A program made the translations under genes and the position numbers. A stretch of 64,000 nucleotides of DNA from Tsuneonella flava (GTDB taxonomy: Bacteria > Pseudomonadota > Alphaproteobacteria > Sphingomonadales > Sphingomonadaceae): contig NZ_PHSO01000004.1 in NCBI RefSeq assembly GCF_002870965.1, positions 434,001 to 498,000 of the forward strand, read 5' to 3'. This document shows positions 1 to 8,678 of the stretch, piece by piece. Each line of letters begins with the position of its first letter. Position 1 is the first letter of the stretch. Under the pieces are notes generated by a model, which was not told the DNA's origin, did not search any database, and was given only the letters and a program-made list of their open reading frames with translations.

Positions 1-281
1 GCCTGCCCATAGCGGCCGATGCCGCCCATATCGCCCAGCGCCTGTGCCAGTGCCTGACCCAGCGCGATCGCGCTGTCTTCGGTGGTGTGATGCTGATCGA
101 CATGCAGATCGCCATCGACATGCATCGTCACGTCGATCAGCGAATGGCGGCTGAACTGTTCGACCATATGATCGAGAAAGCCGATTCCCGTGGCCACGTC
201 ATAACGCCCGCTGCCGTCGAGGTTAACCTCGACGCGGATCGCGGTTTCGCTGGTGTTTCGCTCAATCTTGCCGGTACGCAT
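1..281 (-). CDS. hisB: Imidazoleglycerol-phosphate dehydratase, N-terminal part (cut by window edge)
   Basis: This enzyme dehydrates imidazole glycerol phosphate to imidazole acetol phosphate in histidine synthesis. About 93 residues are visible. They show the family's N-terminal ERxTxET-type strand, the TGIGFLDHM segment, and the metal-binding DQHHTTED motif about 65 residues in. The ATG at 281 gives the usual N-terminus ([12 protein letters not shown]). The gene runs off the left edge, so the second half and the catalytic C-terminal His/Glu cluster are not seen. It is divergent from sspB, with about 85 bp between the two starts that must hold both promoters. Confidence 0.93.
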   Translation of the reverse strand, partial: MRTGKIERNTSETAIRVEVNLDGSGRYDVATGIGFLDHMVEQFSRHSLIDVTMHVDGDLHVDQHHTTEDSAIALGQALAQALGDMGGIGRYGQ

Positions 282-365
282 GAGCAGCCGCCTATACGCA
301 CGGTTGGGTATGGTGCAAGCATTCACGCTTGACCACGCGCTTCAGTGAAGCCACCTAGGCGCGAG

Positions 366-869
366 ATGAGCGAAGAAACCCCAGATAGCCTGATCCCCTA
401 CGACGAGATCGTGCAGGAAGCGCTGCGCGCTGTCGTCGGCCGTGTCCTTGGTGAAATCGAAAACACCGGCGGCACGCTGCCGGGGGAACATCATTTCTAT
501 ATCACCTTCAAGACAGGTGCGCCGGGGGTCACGATCCCACCGCATCTGCGCGAACGGTTTCCCGATGAGATGACAATCGTTCTCCAGAACAAGTTCTGGG
601 ATCTGAAAGTGGATGAGGATGGCTTCACCGTCGGCCTCAGCTTCAACCAGATTCCGGCCAAGCTGGATGTGCCGTTTTCCGCTATCACCGCCTTCGTCGA
701 TCCGGCAGTCGATTTCGGACTGCAGTTTCAGGCCAGCCCCGAGGAACTCGATAGCGAAAGCCACGACGATGCCGAAAACGACGTGGCGGAACGCAAACCT
801 CACCCCGCCGTTACCGAAAGCGATGACGGTTCGAATGTCGTGACTGTCGATTTCGGCAAGAAGAAGTAG
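366..869 (+). CDS. sspB: SspB-family ClpXP adaptor protein
   Basis: The product (167 residues) resembles the alphaproteobacterial SspB adaptor, which delivers ssrA-tagged proteins to ClpXP in the cytoplasm. It shows the family pattern IPYDEIVQEALR at the N-terminus, a beta-rich core with HFYITFKT and GVTIPPHLRERFP, and an acidic tail. The C-terminus ends in VVTVDFGKKK, like the ClpX-binding tail of SspB. I chose the ATG at 366 over the in-frame GTG at 345 because MSEE is the typical start and an AGG-rich stretch lies just before it. It is divergent from hisB. Confidence 0.85.
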   Translation: MSEETPDSLIPYDEIVQEALRAVVGRVLGEIENTGGTLPGEHHFYITFKTGAPGVTIPPHLRERFPDEMTIVLQNKFWDLKVDEDGFTVGLSFNQIPAKLDVPFSAITAFVDPAVDFGLQFQASPEELDSESHDDAENDVAERKPHPAVTESDDGSNVVTVDFGKKK

Positions 870-912
870 CGGGCACCGCCACCCATCGTCCGCACAGCAC
901 AGGGGGATTGCG

Positions 913-1368
913 ATGTTCGGCCGCAAAAAACGCAACAAGCGCAAGGCTACGGGCAATCACGTAACCGATCGCGGTGCCGTGGTGGTCGATAACACCGTAA
1001 CCGCCGCCACCGGCAACGATAGCGATGTTGCCGGCCCGTCTCCCAATCCGGCGACCAATCTGCTGATCCACGATGTGTTGTTGCGGGCGGGGACGCGGAT
1101 CATGCGTAATTCGCTTGAAAAAGGGCTGCTTTCCAACCGCTATGGGCGCGAAAGCGCGAAAGAGATGATCGACAACCGATCGGCCAAGGCAGCGATGACG
1201 ACATTTCTTGTCTCGCGCCTTGCCACCCGATCGCTCCCCGGTGCGGCGATTGTCGGCACCGGCTTGCTGGCCAAAACCCTGTTCGATCGCAGCCAGAGCC
1301 GCCGCAAGGCCAAACGCAAGGGCGACCGGCAACTCCGCAGGCAACAGCGCGACAAGACATCGGACTGA
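913..1368 (+). CDS. Conserved hypothetical basic protein
   Basis: This is a 151-residue protein of unknown function. Both ends are strongly basic: the N-terminus reads MFGRKKRNKRK and the last 30 residues are mostly Arg/Lys/Gln. The middle, from about residue 45 to 115, is more ordinary and contains one moderately hydrophobic stretch around LPGAAIVGTGLLAKTLF that could be a membrane segment or amphipathic helix. A strong purine-rich ribosome site (AGGGGG) lies 7 bp before the ATG. It follows sspB by 43 bp in the same direction and could be cotranscribed. The charge pattern would suit nucleic-acid or membrane binding, but no family is recognised. Confidence 0.7.
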   Translation: MFGRKKRNKRKATGNHVTDRGAVVVDNTVTAATGNDSDVAGPSPNPATNLLIHDVLLRAGTRIMRNSLEKGLLSNRYGRESAKEMIDNRSAKAAMTTFLVSRLATRSLPGAAIVGTGLLAKTLFDRSQSRRKAKRKGDRQLRRQQRDKTSD

Positions 1369-1697
1369 CGCTGCAGCCCTTTGGGTGATGCGCGAGCGGC
1401 GAAGCGGCGCGTTAGTCCGGGGAACGGCCATCTCGCACTGTGCGGACTTTTGTGATGCGCGGCGATGTCAGGTCTTGGATTGCTTCGCCACGCTCGCAAT
1501 AACGCGAGGGTGAGCACGATCATCATCGCAAGCATCGTAGTAACTGAAAACCATCTCCCCACCCCGTCGCGCTGGACATGATCCGAGGCCCCGCTTCTAT
1601 TTCCCCAGCACCACTGTTCGCGTCTTCCGCGCCATCAATGGCAACAACAGACACACACACCCTTGATTTTCGCCCCTACGATGCGGCAACAGCGCTC
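1369..1697. other. Intergenic region with one interspersed repeat
   Basis: No convincing gene is visible between the basic protein and gmk. The stretch holds one copy of the attgc-type interspersed repeat near 1474-1510. If gmk starts upstream of 1698, for example at the ATG at 1638, the gap is shorter. Confidence 0.6.
1474..1510. repeat. Interspersed repeat, family A (copy 1)
   Basis: The copy reads ttggattgcttcgccacgct followed by cgcaataacgcgaggg. The same pattern, GGATTGC then a short variable block then CGCAATGACGA, recurs in at least nine intergenic places in this window and never inside a gene. Confidence 0.7.
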
Positions 1698-2345
1698 ATG
1701 CCTGATTCCGCACACAGTTCCGCCACGCTCGCCCGACGCGGGCTGTTGTTCATTCTTTCCTCCCCCAGCGGCGCGGGAAAGACGACGATTTCGCGCATGT
1801 TGCTGCAAGGGGATAGCGAGATTAAGCTGTCCGTATCGGCCACCACCCGCCCCCCGCGTCCGGGCGAAGTCGATGGAATTCATTACCATTTCGTATCCGA
1901 TGCCGATTTCGACCGTATGGTAGAGGAAGACGATTTCTACGAGTGGGCACCGGTATTCGGCCACCGATACGGCACCCCAAAAGGGCACATCCGTAATGCC
2001 CTGAAGGAAGGGCAGGATTTCCTGTTCGATATCGACTGGCAAGGCACCCAGCAGCTTTACCAGAAAGATCAGCAGGACGTGGTCCGCGTGTTCATCCTGC
2101 CCCCCAGCATCGACGAATTGCGCCGCCGCCTCGAATCGCGCGCGACCGATGCCGCGGACGTGATCGACAGCCGCATGGAACGCGCCCGCGCCGAAATAAG
2201 CCACTGGGACGCTTACGATTACGTGGTCATCAACGACGATGTGCAGGCCTGCTTCGCCAAAGTCAGCCAGATCCTCGCCGCCGAACGGATGAAGCGCCAG
2301 CGCCAGACCGGCCTGATCCCCTTCGTGCGCGAATTGATGAGTTAA
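1698..2345 (+). CDS. gmk: Guanylate kinase
   Basis: Guanylate kinase phosphorylates GMP to GDP with ATP in purine nucleotide supply. The product shows the Walker A loop SSPSGAGKTT near the N-terminus, the GMP-binding TTRPPRPGEVDGIHYHF segment, and the lid/CORE pattern DIDWQGTQQL and RVFILPPS. The 215 residues from the ATG at 1698 match the usual family length (about 205-215). The open frame continues upstream with ATGs at 1578 and 1638, but those residues are low complexity and outside the family. No start has a strong ribosome site, so 1698 rests on length and on the MPDS...LARRGLLF N-terminus. Confidence 0.93.
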   Translation: MPDSAHSSATLARRGLLFILSSPSGAGKTTISRMLLQGDSEIKLSVSATTRPPRPGEVDGIHYHFVSDADFDRMVEEDDFYEWAPVFGHRYGTPKGHIRNALKEGQDFLFDIDWQGTQQLYQKDQQDVVRVFILPPSIDELRRRLESRATDAADVIDSRMERARAEISHWDAYDYVVINDDVQACFAKVSQILAAERMKRQRQTGLIPFVRELMS

Positions 2346-2501
2346 CCGGCGGATCGATGCGGCGGGCGTGATTTCACCGTCGCGAGCGACCGGCGGCAGA
2401 GTGATCGGGGCCTAATTCGCTCACCATTGGGAGCGTGGCGGAAATTCATAGCCCGACGGCAGGATCAATCGGCGCAGTTGTAATGGGATGCGAGGGCGGT
2501 C

Positions 2502-2545
2502 CATGGATTGCCACGTCGCCTGACGACCCCTCGCAATGACGAGGA
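2502..2545. repeat. Interspersed repeat, family A (copy 2)
   Basis: The copy has catggattgccacgtcgcc, then a short spacer, then ctcgcaatgacgagg. It sits in the 290-bp convergent gap between gmk and the glyoxalase-fold gene. Nothing else is recognised in that gap. Confidence 0.7.
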
Positions 2546-2635
2546 AGGGCATGCGAACTGATGAGATGCGCGCCTACCGCCCCGCCCCCACCAACCGTCA
2601 CTATTGCAGATGCGACGGTGCGTGAGATCGCCCCT

Positions 2636-2998
2636 TCACCCCTCCGGCGGTTGCCACAGTTCCAGCTTCACCCCCGCCGGGTCCAGCAGCCACGCGAAAT
2701 TGCCGTATTCGCCATCCTGCCGGTCGAGGATCGATTCCCCTTCCCTCTCGATCCGGGCCACCATCCCGTCAAGGTCGTCCACCATCAGATTTATCATGAA
2801 TGGTTGCTCACTGGGGGCCATGTAATCGGTGTCGGCGGGAAACAGGCTCCACTGCTGGAAACCGCCCGCTGTATCGGTGAACGTCGCGCTGCCCCAGTCG
2901 GTCAGGTCGAAGCCGAGTACACGGACATACCATGCGCGGACCGCGTCAGGGTCTGCCACTTTGTAGAAAACACCGCCGATTCCAAAGACTTTGGCCAC
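2636..2998 (-). CDS. VOC (glyoxalase/bleomycin-resistance fold) protein
   Basis: This 120-residue protein has one VOC fold, the metal-dependent beta-alpha-beta-beta-beta module used by glyoxalases and ring-cleaving dioxygenases. It begins KVFGIGGVFYKVADPDAVRAWY, typical of the family, and ends in WLLDPAGVKLELWQPPEG, with the metal-binding Glu expected in the KLELWQ strand. The GTG at 2998 is preferred because an AGGAGG ribosome site lies a few bases upstream; the open frame extends further but without family similarity. The substrate cannot be told from sequence. It is a single gene flanked by repeats on both sides. Confidence 0.8.
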   Translation of the reverse strand: MAKVFGIGGVFYKVADPDAVRAWYVRVLGFDLTDWGSATFTDTAGGFQQWSLFPADTDYMAPSEQPFMINLMVDDLDGMVARIEREGESILDRQDGEYGNFAWLLDPAGVKLELWQPPEG

Positions 2999-3552
2999 GC
3001 CACCCTCCTGCGCTGTTGTGCTGGACGGCATAGCATGACGCGTGGAAAGTGCGATGCACGGAATCTGGCGCAGCCGGCGTGCGACATGGACCGTTCGCAA
3101 GGCGCTATCGACCCGTTTCCCGCGCCTGCGCCGTGTGGAGTGGTGGCCAGGTCAGACCATGAATTGCTGCGCTGCACCCGCAATGACGAGACAGTGAGTT
3201 TTGCACGGTAACGACGAATATATTCTCTACAGCAACAGATAGAGGGCAAGACCGGGTTCCCCGCGCCATCAGCCCCTCGTCATTGCGAGGAACGCAGCGA
3301 CGCAGCAATCCGGCGGTCAGCCTTTCCTACACGGAAGTCGGCTGACACACTGGCGGGATGGCCCGGCTTGCTGTCCTTCTGAAAACGACCCGTTCGAAAG
3401 TCACAGGGCAGCACATACCGGCAAAAAGCAAAGTCCACACCCGCTGTCGGAAAGCAACACGCAACTATCCGTATCGACAGGCAAACCTGCCGAAAGTCAC
3501 AGTTTTCAAAACTACAGGGAGCGTCACGCGCCCGTGTGGCCTTCGCCGCCGA
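2999..3552. other. Non-coding interval with inverted pair of family A repeats
   Basis: About 550 bp without a supported gene separates the VOC protein from the SDR gene. It holds two family A copies in opposite orientation (3158-3192 and 3275-3312). The rest shows no recognisable gene or RNA. Confidence 0.6.
3158..3312. repeat. Inverted pair of family A repeats (copies 3 and 4)
   Basis: Copy 3 (3158-3192) reads catgaattgctgcgctgcac then ccgcaatgacgag. Copy 4 (3275-3312) is the reverse orientation: cctcgtcattgcgagg then aacgcagcgacgcagcaatc. The two lie head to head about 80 bp apart, a REPIN-like arrangement. Confidence 0.7.
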
Positions 3553-4362
3553 TCAGTGGCCCGACGGATCGACGAAGTTGCCCGCGCCGACATTGGCGTT
3601 GACTACGCCGCCATCGATCGGGATCGTGGTGCCGATCACGTAATCGCCCGCCCGGCTGAGCAGGTAGATCGCACCGGCGGCCATGTCCTCGGCCACGCCA
3701 ACCCGTTTGCACGGGATGCCTTTGGCCACGGTATCCTCGTTGTCGCGCGCGGCGCGGTTCATCGCGCTGGGGAAAGCGCCCGGCCCGATGCCGTTGACCA
3801 CGATGTTGTCGCGCACCAGCCGCGCCGCCATCCGCTTGGTCAGGTGGATCAGCCCGGCTTTCGACGCCTGATAGGGGTAGGTTTCCCACGGGTTGAGCTT
3901 CATCCCGTCTATGCTGGCGATCATCAGCACTTTCGCGGGGCGTTCCGGCGTGGCTGCTGCCTTGAGCAGAGGGTAGAGCTTCTGCGTCAGGAAGAACGGC
4001 GTCTTGAGGTTGAGATCGACCGTGCGGTGCCATCCGGCTTCGCTGAAGTTCTCGAACTCTTCGCCCCAGGCCGCGCCCGCATTGTTGACGAGAATGTCGA
4101 GCTTGTCTTCACGACTGGCCAGCTCGTCGGCCAGTGCCTTGATCCCGTCCATCCCGCTCAGGTCACCGACCAGACCGATGACCTTGTCGCCCAGTTCGGC
4201 GCTGGTTTCGTCAACCTGCTCCTTCTTGCGGGCGACGATGTAAACCCGCGCGCACCCGGCAGCGAGCAGCCCTTCGACGATCATCTTGCCAATGCCGCGG
4301 CTGCCCCCGGTGACCAGCGCCACACGGCCATCGAGGCCGAACATCTCGTTGAGGTTCATCAT
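3553..4362 (-). CDS. Short-chain dehydrogenase/reductase (SDR)
   Basis: This 269-residue classical SDR shows the nucleotide-binding TGGSRGIG at residues 18-25, NNAG at 93-96, and a catalytic Ser150 with Tyr164/Lys168 in the YQASK motif. The C-terminal IPIDGGV strand is typical of the family. It is the last gene of a minus-strand run that starts with two acyl-CoA dehydrogenases (6891 to 4435), with 72 bp between it and its upstream neighbour. That context suggests a 3-hydroxyacyl or hydroxy-acid oxidation step in the same beta-oxidation-like route. The substrate is not determined. Confidence 0.85.
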   Translation of the reverse strand: MMNLNEMFGLDGRVALVTGGSRGIGKMIVEGLLAAGCARVYIVARKKEQVDETSAELGDKVIGLVGDLSGMDGIKALADELASREDKLDILVNNAGAAWGEEFENFSEAGWHRTVDLNLKTPFFLTQKLYPLLKAAATPERPAKVLMIASIDGMKLNPWETYPYQASKAGLIHLTKRMAARLVRDNIVVNGIGPGAFPSAMNRAARDNEDTVAKGIPCKRVGVAEDMAAGAIYLLSRAGDYVIGTTIPIDGGVVNANVGAGNFVDPSGH

Positions 4363-4434
4363 TGTCTCTCTCCAAATCTCGTAATCGCAGGCGCCGCCCG
4401 GCCCAGTTCGGGCTGGCGAGCGGGATCGCGGCGA

Positions 4435-5574
4435 TCAGTATCCGCTCATCTCCGCCACGCGCCCGGCGTGGTAGTACACATCGCCCATGAACTCGGCCAG
4501 CGCGCGATCGCGCTTCATATAGAGGCCGATGTCGTATTCGTCGGTCATGCCGATGCCGCCATGCATCTGCACCCCTTCCTTGACCGCAAGACCCGCGGCT
4601 TTGCCCGCCTTCGCCTTGGCGACGGAGGCCATCAGACTGGCGTTCTCTGCCCCGGCATCGAGCAGTTGCTGTGCCTTGATAACCGCCGCGCGAGCGATCT
4701 CGACTTCGGAATAGAGGTGCGCCGCGCGGTGCTGCAGCGCCTGAAACTCACCGATCAGCTTGCCGAACTGCTTGCGCTGTTTCAGGTAATCGACCGTCAT
4801 GTCCATCGAACCGCGAGCCACGCCCACGCCTTCGGCAGCAGCGCCCACGCGGCCCGCATCGAGCACCCGGTTGAGCACTGCGCGCCCGCCATCGACTTCA
4901 CCGATCACCGCGTCGCCATCCAGCTCCACGTTCTCGAACGTGATGTGGCTGGCCATCGAACTGTCCACCAGCCGCACCGAGTTGTGGCCCATCCCGGCGG
5001 CGTCCCTGGGCACAGCAAACAGCGTGATCCCTTCGGCATCGGTTTCACTGCCCGAAGTTCGCGCGGCGACCACGATCATGTCCGCACTGGCACCCTGAAC
5101 GACAAAGTCCTTCTTGCCGTTGAGGCGGAAGCCATTGCCCGACTTCTCTGCCTTGCACGCGATGCGGTCGGGGTTGTGCTTCGCCCCTTCGTCGATCGCC
5201 ACCGCAAACACGCTGTCGCCCGCCAGCAAGCCGGGGAGATAGCGCGCTCTGAGATCGTCACCGCCCTGCCCCAGCGCGGTCGCCGCCATCACAGAGCTGG
5301 TGAGGAACGGCGACGGAGTCAGATTGCGGCCAATTTCCTCCAGCACGATGCCCGCCTCGACATGGCCCATACCAAGCCCGCCATCGGCCTCAGGCACCAG
5401 AATGCCGGTGAAGCCCATTTCGGCCATCTGTTTCCACAGCGCATGGCCGAAGCCATCCTTGCAGCCCTTGTCGCGCCAGTGGCGCAGTTGTTTGGCGATG
5501 GCGCCCTCTTCACCCATGAACTGGGCTGCGGTGTCGGCGAGCATCGCCTGATCGTCGTCATGATACAGCGGCAT
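4435..5574 (-). CDS. Acyl-CoA dehydrogenase family protein (short form)
   Basis: This FAD-dependent acyl-CoA dehydrogenase has 379 residues. The helical N-terminal domain begins MPLYHDDDQAMLADTAAQF. The middle beta domain is weak in the usual substrate motifs. The C-terminal four-helix domain contains QHRAAHLYSEVE and the FAD-contacting QMHGGIGMTDEYDIGLYMKR. It belongs to the divergent subgroup that often pairs with a second acyl-CoA dehydrogenase as heteromeric enzymes acting on bulky acyl-CoAs such as steroid or terpenoid side chains. Such a partner lies directly upstream (5707-6891). That pairing is an inference from gene order. Confidence 0.85.
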   Translation of the reverse strand: MPLYHDDDQAMLADTAAQFMGEEGAIAKQLRHWRDKGCKDGFGHALWKQMAEMGFTGILVPEADGGLGMGHVEAGIVLEEIGRNLTPSPFLTSSVMAATALGQGGDDLRARYLPGLLAGDSVFAVAIDEGAKHNPDRIACKAEKSGNGFRLNGKKDFVVQGASADMIVVAARTSGSETDAEGITLFAVPRDAAGMGHNSVRLVDSSMASHITFENVELDGDAVIGEVDGGRAVLNRVLDAGRVGAAAEGVGVARGSMDMTVDYLKQRKQFGKLIGEFQALQHRAAHLYSEVEIARAAVIKAQQLLDAGAENASLMASVAKAKAGKAAGLAVKEGVQMHGGIGMTDEYDIGLYMKRDRALAEFMGDVYYHAGRVAEMSGY

Positions 5575-5580
5575 GTCTTA

Positions 5581-5608
5581 CTCCCTCTCCCCCTTTGGGG
5601 AGGGGGCC
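5581..5608. repeat. Palindromic element between acyl-CoA dehydrogenase genes
   Basis: CCCTCTCCCCC, a ttt loop, then GGGGAGGGGG form a near-perfect hairpin just upstream of the 5574 start and downstream of the preceding gene. It could weaken read-through or be a REP-type repeat. There is no T tract on the minus strand. Confidence 0.5.
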
Positions 5609-5706
5609 GGGGATTGGCTCAATCCGTTCCCGGCCCGTGTTGTACTTCGCGCATGGGGCACTGCGGCCCCATCTCCAAGCCTTGGCCCCGAAGGGAAAGG
5701 CGGTTG

Positions 5707-6891
5707 CTAGGCTCCCGGCAGTTCGAGAATTCGCTTGGCGATGACGTTCAGCATCACTTCGCTGGTGCCGCCTTCGATCGAATTGGCCTTGGTCCGCAAC
5801 CACGCGCGGGGCTTGGCCCCTTCGCTCGATTCGGAGCTGTCCCATTCGAGCGCGGCCGAACCGCCTGCCGCCATGATGAGTTCGTGCCGCCGCTTGTTCA
5901 GCTCGGTACCGGCGTACTTCATCATGTTTGGTTGCGCCGGATGCGCCTTGCCAACTTTGACCTCGTCCAGAAACTTCTCGCCCATCGCGGCATAGGCCAG
6001 CGCATCGACATCGAACATCGCCAGTTCGGCGCGCAGCACCGGATCGAGCGGCGCCCCTGCGGCGCGGGTCAGTGTGGCGCCGATTGCAGCGGTACGGTCG
6101 CCGCCATCGGCACCCGAGATCATCTCGCGTTCGTGGCCCAGCAGGTACTTCGCCACATCCCACCCGCGATTCACTTCGCCCACTTGCGCGGGGATACCGT
6201 CGCCATACTGCTTGGGCACTTCCACATCGTCGAAGAACGTCTCGCAGAACGGGCTGTTACCGCTGATCAGCAGGATCGGCTTGGTCGAAACACCGGGCGT
6301 TTCCATGTCGAACAGCATGAAGGTGATCCCGCGATACTTGTCGTTCTTGTCGGTGCGAACGAGGCAGAAAATCCAGTCCGCCTTGTCGGCATAACTGGTC
6401 CAGATCTTCTGACCGTTGACGATCCAGTGGTCGCCCTTGTCTTCGCCGTAGGTCTGCAGCGAAACGAGGTCCGATCCGCTGCCCGGTTCCGAATAGCCCT
6501 GACACCAGCGAATTTCGCCTCGGGCGATTTCGTTCAGGTACTTGAGCTTTTGTTGCTCGGTTCCGAACTGCAACAGCGCCGGGCCAAGCATCCAGATACC
6601 GAAGCTGGACAGCGGCGAACGGGCATTGATCCGCGACATCTCCTCGCGCAGCACTTTCGCCTCGGCCGGGGACAGACCTGCGCCGCCATACTCAGTGGGC
6701 CATGCAGGCACAGTATAGCCCTTGTCACGGCAGGCTTCGAACCACGCCTTCTGCGCGTCGTTCTTGAAAGTGGCCTTGCGCCCACCCCAGTATACATCGG
6801 CATCGTCACGCACGGGTTCGCGCATTTCCGGCGGGCAGTTTGCTTCCAGCCAGGCGCGGGTTTCCGACCGGAACTGGTCGAGATCAGACAT
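5707..6891 (-). CDS. Acyl-CoA dehydrogenase family protein
   Basis: This 394-residue acyl-CoA dehydrogenase carries the family motifs in order: WCQGYSEPGSGSDL around the FAD/substrate site, the HWIVNGQKIWTS strand, a helical C-terminal domain, and the SIEGGTSEVMLNVIAKRIL tail. In this family the tail binds FAD and helps shape the active site. It heads the minus-strand operon with a second, shorter acyl-CoA dehydrogenase and an SDR. The 226-bp gap on its 5' side separates it from a divergent GPH-type transporter, so transport and catabolism may share control. The acyl substrate is unknown. Confidence 0.88.
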   Translation of the reverse strand: MSDLDQFRSETRAWLEANCPPEMREPVRDDADVYWGGRKATFKNDAQKAWFEACRDKGYTVPAWPTEYGGAGLSPAEAKVLREEMSRINARSPLSSFGIWMLGPALLQFGTEQQKLKYLNEIARGEIRWCQGYSEPGSGSDLVSLQTYGEDKGDHWIVNGQKIWTSYADKADWIFCLVRTDKNDKYRGITFMLFDMETPGVSTKPILLISGNSPFCETFFDDVEVPKQYGDGIPAQVGEVNRGWDVAKYLLGHEREMISGADGGDRTAAIGATLTRAAGAPLDPVLRAELAMFDVDALAYAAMGEKFLDEVKVGKAHPAQPNMMKYAGTELNKRRHELIMAAGGSAALEWDSSESSEGAKPRAWLRTKANSIEGGTSEVMLNVIAKRILELPGA

Positions 6892-7076
6892 CGTTCTCTC
6901 CTCGTCTTACCAGCAGACCGTAGGATCGAAACCGGGCGCATCGCAAGGCCTGAATTTGCGCCATACCGCATTTCTCCCTTTGCCGTAGCGTCAAGCGATC
7001 AGGCGTTGACGAAACGCGGCAGGCGTCTAACGTACCCGTTATACGAAAGACCCCCGCAGAGGGGCGCAGGAGAGTG

Positions 7077-7121
7077 ATGCCCACCCCCGATTCTATCCAG
7101 CAGCGAGTCGCGCTGTCGTGA
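7077..7121 (+). CDS. Possible 14-residue leader peptide upstream of the transporter
   Basis: An ATG at 7077 follows a strong GGAG ribosome site and opens a 14-codon frame (MPTPDSIQQRVALS) whose TGA overlaps the GTG start of the transporter at 7118 in the sequence GTGA. The transporter start itself has no good ribosome site. This is the arrangement expected for translational coupling or a regulatory leader. The alternative is a single-base sequence error or real frameshift that splits off the transporter N-terminus. Confidence 0.35.
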   Translation: MPTPDSIQQRVALS

Positions 7122-8566
7122 CACCGCAAGCCGAAAAGCTGCCCACTCGCATCGTACTCGCCAACGGGTTCGGTTCGGTCGCATATGGAGTGAAGGACAA
7201 CGGGTTCTCCACCTTCCTGCTGATCTTCTACAGTCAGGTGGTCGGCCTCGATGCGAAGCTGGTCAGCCTGGCATTGATGTTCGCGCTGATCGCGGATGCC
7301 TTTGTCGATCCGCTGATCGGACACCTGTCGGACCGCACCTACACCCGATGGGGGCGGCGCCACCCGTGGCTCTATATCGCGCCCTGGCCACTGGCGCTTG
7401 CCTGGATGATGTTATGGTCTCCACCCGACGATCATACGCATATCTTCGCCTATCTGGTGGTCGTGGCCATCCTCGTGCGAACGCTCGTGTCCGCCTGCGA
7501 AGTTCCGTCGCAATCGCTGGTGGCCGAACTGACGAGCGATTACGACGAGCGAACGCGTATCACCCGTTATCGCTACCTGTTCGCATGGGCGGGTGGATTG
7601 TTCGTGTTCTTCCTTGCCAACACGGTGTTCCTGCGGGCCGATGCCAACCACGAATTCGGTCAGCTCAATCCGCAAGGTTACTGGATGTTCGGCGTTGCCG
7701 GTGCGGCGATCATGATCGTTTCCGTCATCGTTTCGGCATTGGGGCAACACAAGCGGATTGCCCATTTGCCAAGTACGCGCCCGGCGCCAAGTTCACCGCT
7801 CAATGCGCTGAAGGAAATCGGTGAATCGCTGCGTCATCCGGCCGCACTTATCCTGCTGAGCGCGGCCATGATCGCAATCTCAAGCACACAGATGACGTTG
7901 ACGATTTCCAACTTCCTCTATCTCTATGTCTGGCAGTTCGACGAGACCTTCTTCGCAATCCTACCCTTCGTACTGCTGGTGACCGTTCTGACGGCTTTCA
8001 CCACCGTCCAGCCGCTGCATTCCCGGTTCGGAAAGCGCGCGACTGCAGTGGGCGCGGGTATTGTGGCTACACTGGTTTGGGTCACGCCCTATGCGTTGCG
8101 GATCGCCGGCGCCTGGCCTGCGGAAGGGACACCGCCCTCCAGCATCCTGCTTCTCGCCTTCATGCTCATATCGAATTCCGCAGCGATCATCGTGATGGTG
8201 TCGGCCCAGTCGATGCTGGCCGATGTCGTCGAAGCATCGCAGCAGCAGACCGGCCGGAGAACCGAAGGGGTCTTCGCATCGGGCTGGATGTTCGTGCAGA
8301 AATGCGGAACTGCGATCGGTATTGGCGTGACCGGCGTGCTGCTCAACTTCGCCGGACTGGAATCGCATGCTGTTCCGGGTCAGGTTGGGGAACCGGTAAT
8401 AGATCGCCTGACGATTTCCTATGCCGCGCTGGTGACCGTTGCCGCAGTCGCCTCGTCGATCATATTCAGCCGTTTTCCCATTACGCGCGACGATCACGAA
8501 GCCCGCTTGTCGGCATTGGAAGCCGCATCTTCCGTCGATCCCGACGCGGAGGCGGCCCACCCCTGA
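7118..8566 (+). CDS. MFS transporter of the glycoside-pentoside-hexuronide:cation symporter type
   Basis: This inner-membrane transporter (482 residues) has about 12 hydrophobic segments and the GPH-family signature after the second segment, DRTYTRWGRRHPW. The N-terminus NGFGSVAYGVKDNGFSTF is typical of the MelB-like group in sphingomonads. Family members usually move sugars or glycosides with Na+ or H+, but many alphaproteobacterial members sit in lipid or aromatic catabolic clusters and their cargo is not known. It opens the plus-strand set that continues with an ACAD11-type dehydrogenase, an alcohol dehydrogenase and a kinase, though 112 bp separate it from the next gene. Confidence 0.85.
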   Translation: MTPQAEKLPTRIVLANGFGSVAYGVKDNGFSTFLLIFYSQVVGLDAKLVSLALMFALIADAFVDPLIGHLSDRTYTRWGRRHPWLYIAPWPLALAWMMLWSPPDDHTHIFAYLVVVAILVRTLVSACEVPSQSLVAELTSDYDERTRITRYRYLFAWAGGLFVFFLANTVFLRADANHEFGQLNPQGYWMFGVAGAAIMIVSVIVSALGQHKRIAHLPSTRPAPSSPLNALKEIGESLRHPAALILLSAAMIAISSTQMTLTISNFLYLYVWQFDETFFAILPFVLLVTVLTAFTTVQPLHSRFGKRATAVGAGIVATLVWVTPYALRIAGAWPAEGTPPSSILLLAFMLISNSAAIIVMVSAQSMLADVVEASQQQTGRRTEGVFASGWMFVQKCGTAIGIGVTGVLLNFAGLESHAVPGQVGEPVIDRLTISYAALVTVAAVASSIIFSRFPITRDDHEARLSALEAASSVDPDAEAAHP

Positions 8567-8678
8567 CAATCAATTGCCGAATTTGACGTAACGCCTTGGC
8601 GCGCCATTCTGGCTCTGCCACGGTCCTAAATTGAAACCGACTCGCGTCGCGCGAGCCCCGAACAGAGGAATAGCGGAT

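Noticed and set aside
3358-7077. Very long plus-strand open frame opposite the SDR and acyl-CoA dehydrogenase genes
   Set aside because: It mirrors three genes with clear family motifs on the other strand and has no family pattern of its own. Such frames arise from codon bias in GC-rich genes.
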